From contig CAJULH010000002.1 of NCBI GenBank assembly GCA_910587175.1, positions 1 through 64,000 of the forward strand: a stretch of DNA of 64,000 bases, given 5' to 3'. The position numbers and the translations under genes were made by a program. This stretch comes from Candidatus Gastranaerophilales bacterium (GTDB lineage Bacteria > Cyanobacteriota > Vampirovibrionia > Gastranaerophilales > Gastranaerophilaceae). Position 1 is the stretch's first letter; every line of letters starts with the position of its first letter. Below the pieces are notes generated by a model. It ran no database searches. It was given only the letters and a program-made list of their open reading frames with translations, and was not told where the DNA came from. Below, in pieces: positions 52,882-60,878 of the stretch.

Positions 52882-54138
52882 TTATTTTTCACCGTTTCGA
52901 TACCCTATTCCTGCCCTATAGCCTGAAATAGTGTACATTAAAGGAAGCATCGGTTCTATCCATTTAAACCCTGAAAGCACACCTGCTGTTGCAATATCAT
53001 CCGTGTGCAATGCCATATCTAAAAGCTCCGGTTTTCTTTCATTATAAAGACCTTTATGGTGCTTTTTATGATGATGTTTAAGTCCGTGATTATTGTGTTG
53101 TTTTACAGTATCATTTGATGGCATTTTAAAATTTTCAAACCCTTTTTGTTTTGACGTAAAGGTATTCAAACTGTCTGCAAGATAGGGATTCCAGACGGGT
53201 TTAAGCTCTGTATTTGTACCTTTTTTCTTGTCAAATATCGGGTCTAAAACCTTTTTGCCTATGAAATTTGCCACAAAACTGCCGCCCATAATGCCTGTCA
53301 CAAATATGCCGCCCATAATGACCCCAAGTTTTTTTAAGGGGGTTAAAGATTTTATAACCCCGGCTTTTTGAAGTCTTTCCGCCCCAAAAAGCGCACCTGC
53401 AGCACCCACATTGCACATAAAAATATTTGCTAAAAACTGGTATGCCCCCTCTTTTATTTTATTTGAAGAGTTTTCGGGGGTGTTTTCTTTTGTAATTTTT
53501 TCTGCAGCAATACCGCTTAAAACTCCTGAAACAACGGGCATAAGCCCCAAAACAGAAAGTCTTCCTGTTTCTTCAAAAATCTCTCTTGCATTTAAATCTT
53601 CTTTTTTTGAAAAAAGTGTTTCCAGAAGTTCTTCTTTAGCTTTCAGGCAAGCGACGTCTTGTCCTTTGGTTATATCTGCGCCTCTGCCTGTAATATTTTC
53701 CATATTTAAAATGGTTTCCGTATCTTTAACATTTAAAAGCCTCGTTTTAGCTTTTTGGAGCACATTTGAAACATTTTTTGGCACATTATTATTTTTCAAA
53801 AATTTATCCACAACCTCATTTTGGTTTTTTAAAATTCCATCCTTACTTCGAACGTTTACAAGACCTTTCAAAAGCTGTTTTCCACCTGAAAGACCACTTC
53901 TGCCAAAACCTGCAGGCATTTTCAGTCCAAATGCACTTATTAAAGAAGTCCCGACAACAGTACTTAAAATTACGGCATTTTTAATTCCTCTGTTTTTTCT
54001 CTCCTCCTTTGGAGTTTTAAAAGTATCATAAATTCCATAGGTAAAGGCTGCAGCAGCAAGAATTTTAGGGGTTTTATCCTTAAGTTTGCTTATTAAAAGC
54101 GGCTGGTCTAATGTTTTTCCGATGGCAGATATATTCAT
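52882..54138 (-). CDS. polytopic orphan protein with His-rich segment
   Basis: The start at 54138 has AAGGA upstream. The 418-residue protein has several hydrophobic or glycine-rich stretches (about 27-40, 56-77, 218-236, 258-275, 280-310), a Lys-rich central region and a histidine-rich segment near the end (KHHHKKHHK). The C-terminal block ends in GFKWIEPMLPLMYTISGYRAG. No family is recognised. It is probably a membrane protein, and the His cluster could bind metals. It is preceded by an unusually long, structured leader region. Confidence 0.65.
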   Translation of the reverse strand: MNISAIGKTLDQPLLISKLKDKTPKILAAAAFTYGIYDTFKTPKEERKNRGIKNAVILSTVVGTSLISAFGLKMPAGFGRSGLSGGKQLLKGLVNVRSKDGILKNQNEVVDKFLKNNNVPKNVSNVLQKAKTRLLNVKDTETILNMENITGRGADITKGQDVACLKAKEELLETLFSKKEDLNAREIFEETGRLSVLGLMPVVSGVLSGIAAEKITKENTPENSSNKIKEGAYQFLANIFMCNVGAAGALFGAERLQKAGVIKSLTPLKKLGVIMGGIFVTGIMGGSFVANFIGKKVLDPIFDKKKGTNTELKPVWNPYLADSLNTFTSKQKGFENFKMPSNDTVKQHNNHGLKHHHKKHHKGLYNERKPELLDMALHTDDIATAGVLSGFKWIEPMLPLMYTISGYRAGIGYRNGEK

Positions 54139-54515
54139 ATAAATTTTCCTTATTTTATATTTGGATTGTACCCAGATAAAATTCCGGTTTTCGGATGTTA
54201 TCGGGCTTTGTATAAGGCTGGCTTGCTGCATCCCGGCTTCTTTGCCAGATTTTTACCAAAGATTTCAGGCTTGCAAAATTCTTCTGCTATAAACTTCATG
54301 CAGCAGAGTTTCCCTGTTTGCAAACCTTTGTTAGCTTCGCCTAACAATAAAATTATTATAAATAAACCAAAAAGTTTGTCAACCCTAACAAAAAATAAAC
54401 TTGTTTTGGGGCAGCACCCGTTTTTTATTAATCCGAAATTTTCAACCACAGCCGGCATTGGAAACAAGCATAAGAAATTTATCCGGTTTGAAAGCTGGAA
54501 ATTACACCTGCAAAT
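54139..54515 (-). other. 377-bp region with consensus promoter and structured leader or small RNA
   Basis: A minus-strand promoter is evident: TTGACA (54377-54382), a 16-base spacer, TATAAT (54355-54360). The RNA would start near 54348 with the hairpin TTGTTAG-GCGAAG-CTAACAA, followed by the GTTTGCAAAC palindrome and a TCTGCT/AGCAGA stem. It is richer in G and C than the genes around it. The product could be a leader of about 210 nt for the gene at 54138 or a separate small RNA. A 33-codon ORF inside has no good ribosome binding site. Confidence 0.5.
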
Positions 54516-56423
54516 TTACAAAGGCAAAAGAATCTCAAATACTGTGTGTTTCACAATTTTATCTTTCCTGCTGTTGTTTAAAGAAGCGTCCGCAGTATTG
54601 CTTTTTGCCCTGTAGCTTGTGCTGTCAAAAGTGATTTCGCCTTTATGTTTTTCAATAATTTTCTTGCAGATTGCAAGCCCAAGCCCTGTGCCTTCGCCCA
54701 CTTTTTTTGTGGTAAATCCTGCCTGAAAAATCTTTTTTTTGTCTTCTTCTTTTATACCAAAACCATTGTCTTCAATCTTAACGGAAAGCTTATCATCTGC
54801 AATTGCAGTTGTAATGATAATTTCACCAATATACCTATCTGCTGCATATGATGCAACCGCACCCTCCGGCGGCACACCTGATAACCCTGCATTTTCAACA
54901 CCCGCCTGCTTTTCAATACTTTGAATTGAATTCATTAAAATATTTAAAAATACCTGGTTCAGCATATTTGGATAACATTCTACAAGCGGAATATCGCCAT
55001 AATTTTTTGTCAGTTTTATATCTTTTTTAAGCTTGTGCCGCAACAGATTCAGGGTCAAATCCAGCTCATCATTGATATTTGCTGTCTGACTTGTAGTTTC
55101 ATCCAGCCTTACAAAACGTTTTAGCGACTGCACCAAATTCGTAATCCGCTTTATTGCATCCTTGTCAATATCATTTGTATCCTTTAAAATTTCAACAATC
55201 TCAGTATCAAATGTTTTATTTGTGTCAAAAAATCTTTTTGCAATTTCATTGTTCGCGCAAATACTTGCAAGCGGCGTATTGATTTCATGGGCAACCGATG
55301 CTATCAGCTGACCTAAAGATGCCATTTTTTCTGAATTTATAAGCTGCAGTTGTGTTTCTTTTAATTCTGTAAGCGCGGATTCAAGCTCCTCTTTTTTATC
55401 AGAGACTGCCTTAAAAAGCATTGCCTGGGTAATTGCACTGGAAATCTGCATTGAAACACCCAATAGAAGCTCTTTTTCAATCTGTTCTATATTTTTTTTC
55501 GGAGTTAAAATTACGATAACCGCATCCAGATTTTCTTTATTCATAATAGGAAGAATTATCCTGTTTGCAGGCATTTTCATAGGTTCCAAAGAATTTTCAT
55601 GCTCTTTTAAACACACCTGTATTGAAGTTTTATTATCCAGAATTTCTTCCGTAGTCTGCTTGTCATACCTTAAAATTTCTCCGATAAAAGACTTGTCTTC
55701 AGGATATACATATTCAACCCCGAATTCTTCTCCATTTTTGGTTTGAAGCCTTTTAGCAAAATATGCTTTTTTGGCGCCAAAGATAATGCTGAGCTCTTTT
55801 AGGGCAGTATTTAAAAGATCATTTATATCTATAGTTTTAGAAATATTTGTTGCAATTCTGTTTAAAAGCGCCATCTTTACAGCCTGGTTTTGCGCCTTTG
55901 AATTTGTGTTCAAAAACTCCCGGTTTTCAATGCGCAGTCTTTCATTTTCCCCTGAAAGTTTCTCCAGCATTCTTTCTTTTGTAATGTCATAAAAATATAA
56001 AATACGATATTTTTTTAATGAAAATGCCTGAATTAAAAAGTAAAGGTATTCTCTTTCATTTTTTTGATACATCCCGTAAAGGGTGAAATTTTTCTTTGAT
56101 TCAATCGCATCTTTAAGCGGAGAATACGTTTTCAGGTTTTCACTCTCCAAGAGGCAAAATTCAAAATAAAATTTGTAATCCAGTTTTTTTAAAGCTTTTA
56201 TGCCATTTTCAGGATTAATATCAGAAAAAATATTCTTAAAAGCTTTATTAAAATATATACTGTTAAGATTTTCAAGACTGCTGATATTTGTCCCGGCACC
56301 ACCTTTTTCCGCAGTTTTTTCATTCAAACCACTGTCTGAAGCATTATTTTCCGGATTCAAAAAATCACAAATGATTATGGGTTCTTTTAAATTGTGATAA
56401 AAGCTTTTTAAGATGGTGCTCAT
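54516..56423 (-). CDS. soluble sensor histidine kinase (PAS-like, GAF, HisKA, HATPase)
   Basis: A 635-residue kinase without membrane segments. The N-terminal PAS-like part (to about 155) is followed by a coiled coil and a GAF domain (about 195-345). The phosphorylated His is near residue 378 in SVAHEINTPLASI. The ATPase domain has NQVFLNILMNSIQSI, EDNGFGI and GTGLGLAICKKIIEKHKGEI. About 25 extra residues rich in Gly, Ala and Pro sit after the N-box. No response regulator is adjacent, so it is an orphan kinase. Confidence 0.88.
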   Translation of the reverse strand: MSTILKSFYHNLKEPIIICDFLNPENNASDSGLNEKTAEKGGAGTNISSLENLNSIYFNKAFKNIFSDINPENGIKALKKLDYKFYFEFCLLESENLKTYSPLKDAIESKKNFTLYGMYQKNEREYLYFLIQAFSLKKYRILYFYDITKERMLEKLSGENERLRIENREFLNTNSKAQNQAVKMALLNRIATNISKTIDINDLLNTALKELSIIFGAKKAYFAKRLQTKNGEEFGVEYVYPEDKSFIGEILRYDKQTTEEILDNKTSIQVCLKEHENSLEPMKMPANRIILPIMNKENLDAVIVILTPKKNIEQIEKELLLGVSMQISSAITQAMLFKAVSDKKEELESALTELKETQLQLINSEKMASLGQLIASVAHEINTPLASICANNEIAKRFFDTNKTFDTEIVEILKDTNDIDKDAIKRITNLVQSLKRFVRLDETTSQTANINDELDLTLNLLRHKLKKDIKLTKNYGDIPLVECYPNMLNQVFLNILMNSIQSIEKQAGVENAGLSGVPPEGAVASYAADRYIGEIIITTAIADDKLSVKIEDNGFGIKEEDKKKIFQAGFTTKKVGEGTGLGLAICKKIIEKHKGEITFDSTSYRAKSNTADASLNNSRKDKIVKHTVFEILLPL

Positions 56424-56483
56424 AATGCAAAAACCCTGCCCCGCAATAAAAACACGCTGAATAAAGCCGTTGTATTGGGCTTT

Positions 56484-57161
56484 TTAGAGCATATAATCAT
56501 CGGTAGCTTTTTTAACATAAAAACCTAAACCCACCGATTTAAAGCTTGAATTTTCACTTTTCAGAGTGAAATTTTCTTTATTTAATTCGTTGAGTTTTTG
56601 TCTTAAAGATTCATTTTCAGTTTTGGCACGGATTAATTCAACAACAATTTCATCCAAACCATCCATTTTTTCATTTAAAACACTTGAAATCCTGTCCACA
56701 ATATTATTTTCAAGAGCAGCCAAGCCTCTTGAAACGCTGCTTTCAGCTTCATCTAACGGGAAAATTCCATTGACATCGTCTGCAGAAACCATCTCATGCT
56801 TTTGTGCCTTTTGTTTCACTCTTTGCAGAAAATTATTTTCTTTCGTTTTATATAAAATATTTGATTCGTTTTCAGCTTCTTTTTTAACACTCATTTTCTT
56901 AACTGCTTCTTCTACTGCACGTTTTTTTTCTTCCTGAAGCTCTTTTGTATGCTGATAAAGCTCTTTCACTTTTTTCAGTACGTCAATATCATCTTTTGAA
57001 AAATAAATATTGCCAAAACCATCCTTTTTAGGCTTTAAGCATGCTTTCTGACACAGTGTTGATACTTCCTTCGGATTGGAATTCAGTATCCTCAAAAGCT
57101 GTCCTGCAGTTATTATTTCTTCCATCTGATTAATATCTTGTTTCACTTCAAAATTTTCCAA
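56484..57161 (-). CDS. MerR-like DNA-binding protein with coiled coil
   Basis: Residues about 15-65 form a MerR-type winged helix (ITAGQLLRILNSNPKEVSTLCQKA, then YFSKDDIDVLKKVKELY). The middle is charged helix, and the C-terminal 70 residues form a coiled coil (VELIRAKTENESLRQKLNELNKENF). The effector domain of true MerR proteins is missing. TTG at 57161 is the likely start, with AAGGA upstream; the next ATG has none. It lies downstream of a divergent promoter region shared with tmk. Confidence 0.75.
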   Translation of the reverse strand: MENFEVKQDINQMEEIITAGQLLRILNSNPKEVSTLCQKACLKPKKDGFGNIYFSKDDIDVLKKVKELYQHTKELQEEKKRAVEEAVKKMSVKKEAENESNILYKTKENNFLQRVKQKAQKHEMVSADDVNGIFPLDEAESSVSRGLAALENNIVDRISSVLNEKMDGLDEIVVELIRAKTENESLRQKLNELNKENFTLKSENSSFKSVGLGFYVKKATDDYML

Positions 57162-57331
57162 ATTAAATCCTTCTCGGTTTTTTGTGAATTCATATGGGTA
57201 ATTTGTTTCACAACAACATTATAGATTAAATTTTTTAAAAACTATAACTTTATTTTTCAATTTTTACAATTTAGCACAAATTGTAATATTATAATATAAT
57301 AAATTGAAAGAGATTAGGGAAAACTCAATAT

Positions 57332-57967
57332 ATGCAAGAGGAGTACGCCGGAAGAAAAGGATATTTTATAACCTTTGAAGGAGCGGATGGATGTGGAAAA
57401 ACCACGCAAATCCAGCTTCTGGGCGAATATTTAAACAAAAAAAATATTCAATATATTCTAACGCGCGAACCGGGAGGTTCAGACCTTGGTATACATTTAA
57501 GAAAAATTCTTCTCCATTATGAAAATCCGGTTTCAAACATAGCGGAAACCTTTTTATACCTTGCAGACAGAGCCCAGCATATTGAATATAAAATAAAACC
57601 GGCACTTCAGGAGGGTAAAATTGTCCTCTGTGACAGACATACAGACTCTACTCTTGCATATCAGGGCTATGGCAGATGCCAGGATTTAGAAAAAATTAAA
57701 TACTTAAACAATATTGCAACAAACGGTATAAAACCTGATTTAACAATAGTTTTTGACATCGATTCAGAAGTTGCGCAAAAAAGACTTCAGGGCGAAAAAG
57801 ACCGGCTTGAAGCGGAAGGATTGGAATTTCACAAAAAACTGAGACAAGGATATTTAGATATAGCAAAAAAAGACCCGAAAAGGGTAAAGGTAGTAGATGC
57901 AAATCAGAGTATAGAAAAGGTATTTTCCGATACTTTAAATGTAATTGAGGAATATTTAAACGTATGA
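57332..57967 (+). CDS. tmk: thymidylate kinase
   Basis: Tmk phosphorylates dTMP to dTDP. ITFEGADGCGKTTQ (P-loop), TREPGGSDLGIHLR, ADRAQHIE, CDRHTDSTLAYQGYGR (DRY/DRH motif) and the LID-region DRLEAEGLEFHKKLRQGY are diagnostic. The last four bases (ATGA) overlap the start of the TPR gene, so the two are translationally coupled. Confidence 0.96.
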   Translation: MQEEYAGRKGYFITFEGADGCGKTTQIQLLGEYLNKKNIQYILTREPGGSDLGIHLRKILLHYENPVSNIAETFLYLADRAQHIEYKIKPALQEGKIVLCDRHTDSTLAYQGYGRCQDLEKIKYLNNIATNGIKPDLTIVFDIDSEVAQKRLQGEKDRLEAEGLEFHKKLRQGYLDIAKKDPKRVKVVDANQSIEKVFSDTLNVIEEYLNV

Positions 57968-59718
57968 AAAATATGAGATTTAAAAAAAGAATTTTAATAG
58001 TACTTTTGGCACTTTTAATCCAATCCCAAGGCTTTTCAAGCCCTCTTTGGAACATTGAAACCGGCGTTAATCTTATAAACAGCCAAAAATACGCAGAAGC
58101 TGCAAAATTTTTTGAAGGATACGTAAAAAGCAGCCCGAATGACTCTGACGGGCATTATTACCTTGGGCTTTGCTATAAAAATTTAAATAAAATGGATAAA
58201 TCTGCCTATCATCTGCAAAAATCTTATGAACTATCCAAAAACCTTGAGAAAATAAACGTTGCACCAAAATACACGGCAGAAAGCAGCACGGAAGATGATT
58301 ACCTTGATATGGCAAATATGTATTATGATTCCGGAAATTACATAAAGGCGCTGCAATACACGGATTTGATATTAAATGTAAATCCGAATAATATAAACGG
58401 TCTTATTTTAAAGACAAAAATTTATTACAACCAAAACAACCAAAATCAGGCAAGAGTATATTTCAAAAAGGCTCTAATGCTTGATAACAGCCTTTTAACA
58501 TCCGTTTGGGCAAAAAATCTCGGCGTGACTGCAATTCCAAAGTATGACTTTGATTATTACAACACAAAAGGTCTTGAATATTACTATTCAGGTGATTCCA
58601 AAGGGGCACTGAATTATTTCAATAAAGCAATTGAAATAAACCCAAAAAACGCACAGGTTTACAACAATATCGCTCTTTGCTATTTGCAGCTGAATGATTT
58701 TGACAATGCAAAAACGGCTTTAAACAAGGCATTAAGGGTCGATAAAAATTTTAACCTGACATATCTGAACCTTGCAAAATATGAAGCCCTGAAAAATAAT
58801 GCACTTAAAAAACCCGGTAAGCAGACAGATACAAACAAGCAAAGAGAAAAATATCTTAAAGAAGCTCTAAAGGTAAATCCAAACAGCAAATATGCTTATC
58901 TGGAGCTTGGAAACTATTACCTTGAGAACAAAGACTACGCCCTTGCAAATTCAAACTTCAAAAATGCTGTTTTAATAGACGGAAATTTCTACGAAGCACT
59001 GATGGGACTTGGAATAAGCTATGTTGAAGAAGGAAATTTATCTGATGGCATAAAAGCTTTAAGGAAAGCCTCTACAGCGTCCGGCGCTGCCGTCAAAAAC
59101 CCGGATATGCTTTATTATCTGGCAAAAATTTGTGTAGCAAATGCAAATTTCAATGAAGCAAAAAAATATCTGACAGATGCTATAAAACAGGGGGAGAACC
59201 ACAATTATTATTTTGAACTCGGAAAAATTTACTACAGTGAAAATGATTATTCATCTGCCCAAAATGCCTTTAAAAAGGCAATGGAGCTTGATTTAGACTT
59301 TGAACTTGAAGCAGATATTTATAATTACCTGGGACTTATTGAATATAAAAATTTTGATACAGAGCAGGCAATTTATATGTTCAAAAAAGCTATAGAACTT
59401 GACCCAAAAAGGGCTATGTACCTTTACAATCTGGCTCAGGCATATAGAAGTCTTGGAGATAAAAACGCCTATTCAAAAGAAATTAACGCCATTGCAAACC
59501 TGAAACCGCGTACAGTGCAAGACTTTTTAGATTTTTCAACAATTTATTACGACAAAAAAAATACGCCTGTCGCCATAAAAGTTTTAAATGACGGAATTTC
59601 AAAATATCCTGATGAAAGAAGCCTGTATGAAGCAAAATTAAAGCTTTTCAGAGCAACAAAAGATACGAAGGGAATAAAAGATACGGAAGCTGAAATCCGC
59701 TCCAGATTTAGAAAATAG
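57964..59718 (+). CDS. exported TPR-repeat protein (584 aa)
   Basis: Residues 1-26 are a signal peptide (basic start, LIVLLALLIQ core, then GFSS). The mature part has about ten tetratricopeptide units: LINSQKYAEAAKFFEGYVKSSPND, YYSGDSKGALNYFNKAIEINPKN, NDFDNAKTALNKALRVDKN and TEQAIYMFKKAIELDPKR. It is probably a periplasmic scaffold. It overlaps tmk by four bases. It shares its design with the TPR protein at 21505. Confidence 0.9.
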   Translation: MKNMRFKKRILIVLLALLIQSQGFSSPLWNIETGVNLINSQKYAEAAKFFEGYVKSSPNDSDGHYYLGLCYKNLNKMDKSAYHLQKSYELSKNLEKINVAPKYTAESSTEDDYLDMANMYYDSGNYIKALQYTDLILNVNPNNINGLILKTKIYYNQNNQNQARVYFKKALMLDNSLLTSVWAKNLGVTAIPKYDFDYYNTKGLEYYYSGDSKGALNYFNKAIEINPKNAQVYNNIALCYLQLNDFDNAKTALNKALRVDKNFNLTYLNLAKYEALKNNALKKPGKQTDTNKQREKYLKEALKVNPNSKYAYLELGNYYLENKDYALANSNFKNAVLIDGNFYEALMGLGISYVEEGNLSDGIKALRKASTASGAAVKNPDMLYYLAKICVANANFNEAKKYLTDAIKQGENHNYYFELGKIYYSENDYSSAQNAFKKAMELDLDFELEADIYNYLGLIEYKNFDTEQAIYMFKKAIELDPKRAMYLYNLAQAYRSLGDKNAYSKEINAIANLKPRTVQDFLDFSTIYYDKKNTPVAIKVLNDGISKYPDERSLYEAKLKLFRATKDTKGIKDTEAEIRSRFRK

Positions 59719-59739
59719 ACAAAATTAAAAATTAAAAAG

Positions 59740-59773
59740 GTGCTAAACAGGTGTCGCTGTACCTGTTTAGTGC
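59740..59773 (+). repeat. inverted repeat upstream of the small peptide gene
   Basis: CTAAACAGGT (59743-59752) and ACCTGTTTAG (59761-59770) form a perfect 10-bp stem with an 8-base loop, extendable by wobble pairs. It lacks a T-run, so it may be an RNA structure or an operator, or a weak terminator of the TPR gene. Confidence 0.5.
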
Positions 59774-59850
59774 ATTCCACACGCACATTTAGAACTTAAA
59801 TACAGGGTAAAAGATGCTCTTTTCGATTTAACCTCGATACAACATTAATA

Positions 59851-59860
59851 TTTCAATTCC
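59851..59860 (+). repeat. direct repeat TTTCAATTCC, copy 1
   Basis: This 10-mer lies in the leader of the small peptide gene, 33 bases before its ATG. The second copy is after the stop codon. The antisense RNA read from the other strand contains its complement. Confidence 0.6.
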
Positions 59861-59893
59861 GGTCGATGGTTACAAAAGAGAAAGGAGTTAATT

Positions 59894-59974
59894 ATGGAAA
59901 ACATCAATTTAACATTAATTTTGATTTTATTGATTATGTTCATAATAAAAAACAGCACCCATCTAAAAAGATAA
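59894..59974 (+). CDS. 26-residue hydrophobic peptide, putative type I toxin
   Basis: ATG at 59894 is preceded by AAAGGAG at a good spacing. The peptide has an Asn/Leu/Ile-rich helix (about residues 4-18, roughly 15 residues long) and ends in a polar, basic tail (KNSTHLKR). Size and build match membrane toxins of type I toxin-antitoxin systems (Fst, Ibs, Ldr and similar). The stop codon lies inside a hairpin (59950-59983) that is also the terminator of an RNA predicted on the other strand. Direct repeats flank the gene. Toxicity and expression are unproven. Confidence 0.55.
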   Translation: MENINLTLILILLIMFIIKNSTHLKR

Positions 59975-59983
59975 GTGCCGTTT
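59950..59983. terminator. hairpin overlapping the peptide stop codon
   Basis: AAAC-A-GCAC-CC-ATCT and AGAT-AA-GTGC-C-GTTT pair with symmetric internal loops around an AAAA loop. On the minus strand it is followed by six T and ATT, a good terminator. On the plus strand there is no T-run. Confidence 0.6.
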
Positions 59984-59990
59984 CAATTCC
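59981..59990 (+). repeat. direct repeat TTTCAATTCC, copy 2
   Basis: Second exact copy of the 10-mer, seven bases after the peptide stop, inside the region transcribed as antisense RNA. Confidence 0.6.
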
Positions 59991-60033
59991 TAAGAGCATC
60001 CGGCAGCTTCGCAAACTGCCACCCTGTGTTTAC

Positions 60034-60061
60034 ATTATAACCCATTTTGTATTTTTTTCAA
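60034..60061 (-). promoter_or_regulatory. promoter of the predicted antisense RNA
   Basis: On the minus strand TTGAAA, a 16-base spacer and TATAAT form a near-consensus sigma-70 promoter that points into the peptide gene. It is the strongest promoter in this intergenic region. Confidence 0.6.
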
Positions 60062-60131
60062 GAGAAAATCATCAAACAAAAGGGTTTAAAAATCAAAAAC
60101 CAAAGTATTAAAACTCAAATTTCATAAGGTT

Positions 60132-60800
60132 TTACGGCAGATTAAGATATTTATGAACCTGGGGAATCAGACGAATTCTTGAATATTTTTTATATAATTT
60201 CTGGAAAATTCCTGTCATATCAAGGTTTTTAGAGATTGGCATTTTGGGCTGCAAAATTATTTCAATTCCATGCTTTATTCCCAAATTTGCAATCTCTAAA
60301 ATTTCTTTATCTGTAATATTTTCATCAAAAACAACCTTTGCAAAAACCTCGCTATCCCTTGCCACGAGCAGAAATTCATCATTCACGGAAAAATCATTCT
60401 TCTGCCCTGCGGCACTTTCAAGCTTTATATCCATCGCAACAACATCTATATATTCAATGACATCTCGAAGGTTATAAGGTAGACTGCCATTGGTTTCCAG
60501 GTATATTTTTTTCTTTAGGGATTTTTTATTTTCAGATAAAAAATCTTTTAAAAATTCAGACTGCAAAAGAGGCTCTCCGCCGGTAAAACTAATGGTATTG
60601 GCACTATAATGTTTAATTTCATCAAAGAGTGCCGATTTTGTTAAAGTCACGGTCTTTTTGTCATCCAAAATATTTGTATCGCAATATTTACACTTGAGAT
60701 TACACCCCAAAAGCCTTATAAACAAATGTTTTTCGCCAATATTTAACCCTTCACCCTGAATTGATTCAAAAATTTCAGTTATTTTGCAAGTTTTTTCCAA
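60132..60800 (-). CDS. queE: 7-carboxy-7-deazaguanine synthase
   Basis: QueE is the radical SAM enzyme that forms the deazaguanine ring in queuosine biosynthesis. FESIQGEGLNIGEKHLFIRLLGCNLKCKYCDT holds Cys33, Cys37 and Cys40, and ISFTGGEPLLQ, YLETNGSLP, AMDIKLES and ILQPKMP follow. The start is TTG at 60800 with AAGGA upstream. Other queuosine genes are not in the window, although folE2 can feed the same route. Confidence 0.93.
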   Translation of the reverse strand: MEKTCKITEIFESIQGEGLNIGEKHLFIRLLGCNLKCKYCDTNILDDKKTVTLTKSALFDEIKHYSANTISFTGGEPLLQSEFLKDFLSENKKSLKKKIYLETNGSLPYNLRDVIEYIDVVAMDIKLESAAGQKNDFSVNDEFLLVARDSEVFAKVVFDENITDKEILEIANLGIKHGIEIILQPKMPISKNLDMTGIFQKLYKKYSRIRLIPQVHKYLNLP

Positions 60801-60878
60801 TTATCTTAAAATCCTTATCACTACTGGTTTATAGATACATTCAATTAATATAACGCAAACTCTTAGAAGCTTTCGGGT

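Larger units (their letters stand above)
59947..60027 (-). ncRNA. predicted antisense RNA (about 80 nt), putative antitoxin
   Basis: A minus-strand promoter TTGAAA-N16-TATAAT (-10 at 60034-60039) predicts a start at 60027. The RNA begins ACAGGGU, then forms the stem GGCAGUUU-GCG-AAGCUGCC (8 bp with one G-U pair), then passes the complement of the second direct repeat and ends in a hairpin (AAACGGCAC with GUGCUGUUU, interior UAUCU/AGAU-type pairs) followed by U-rich UUUUUUAUU. It is complementary to the 3' end of the peptide mRNA and, through the repeat, to its leader. Confidence 0.5.

Noticed and set aside
54166..54615. Plus-strand reading frame over the end of the histidine kinase and the adjacent gap
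   Set aside because: It overlaps a clear conserved ATPase domain on the other strand and has no ribosome binding site.
59866..60111. Longer reading frame through the peptide locus
   Set aside because: It is in another frame without a good start and has no domain; the 26-residue ORF has the ribosome binding site and the repeats around it.
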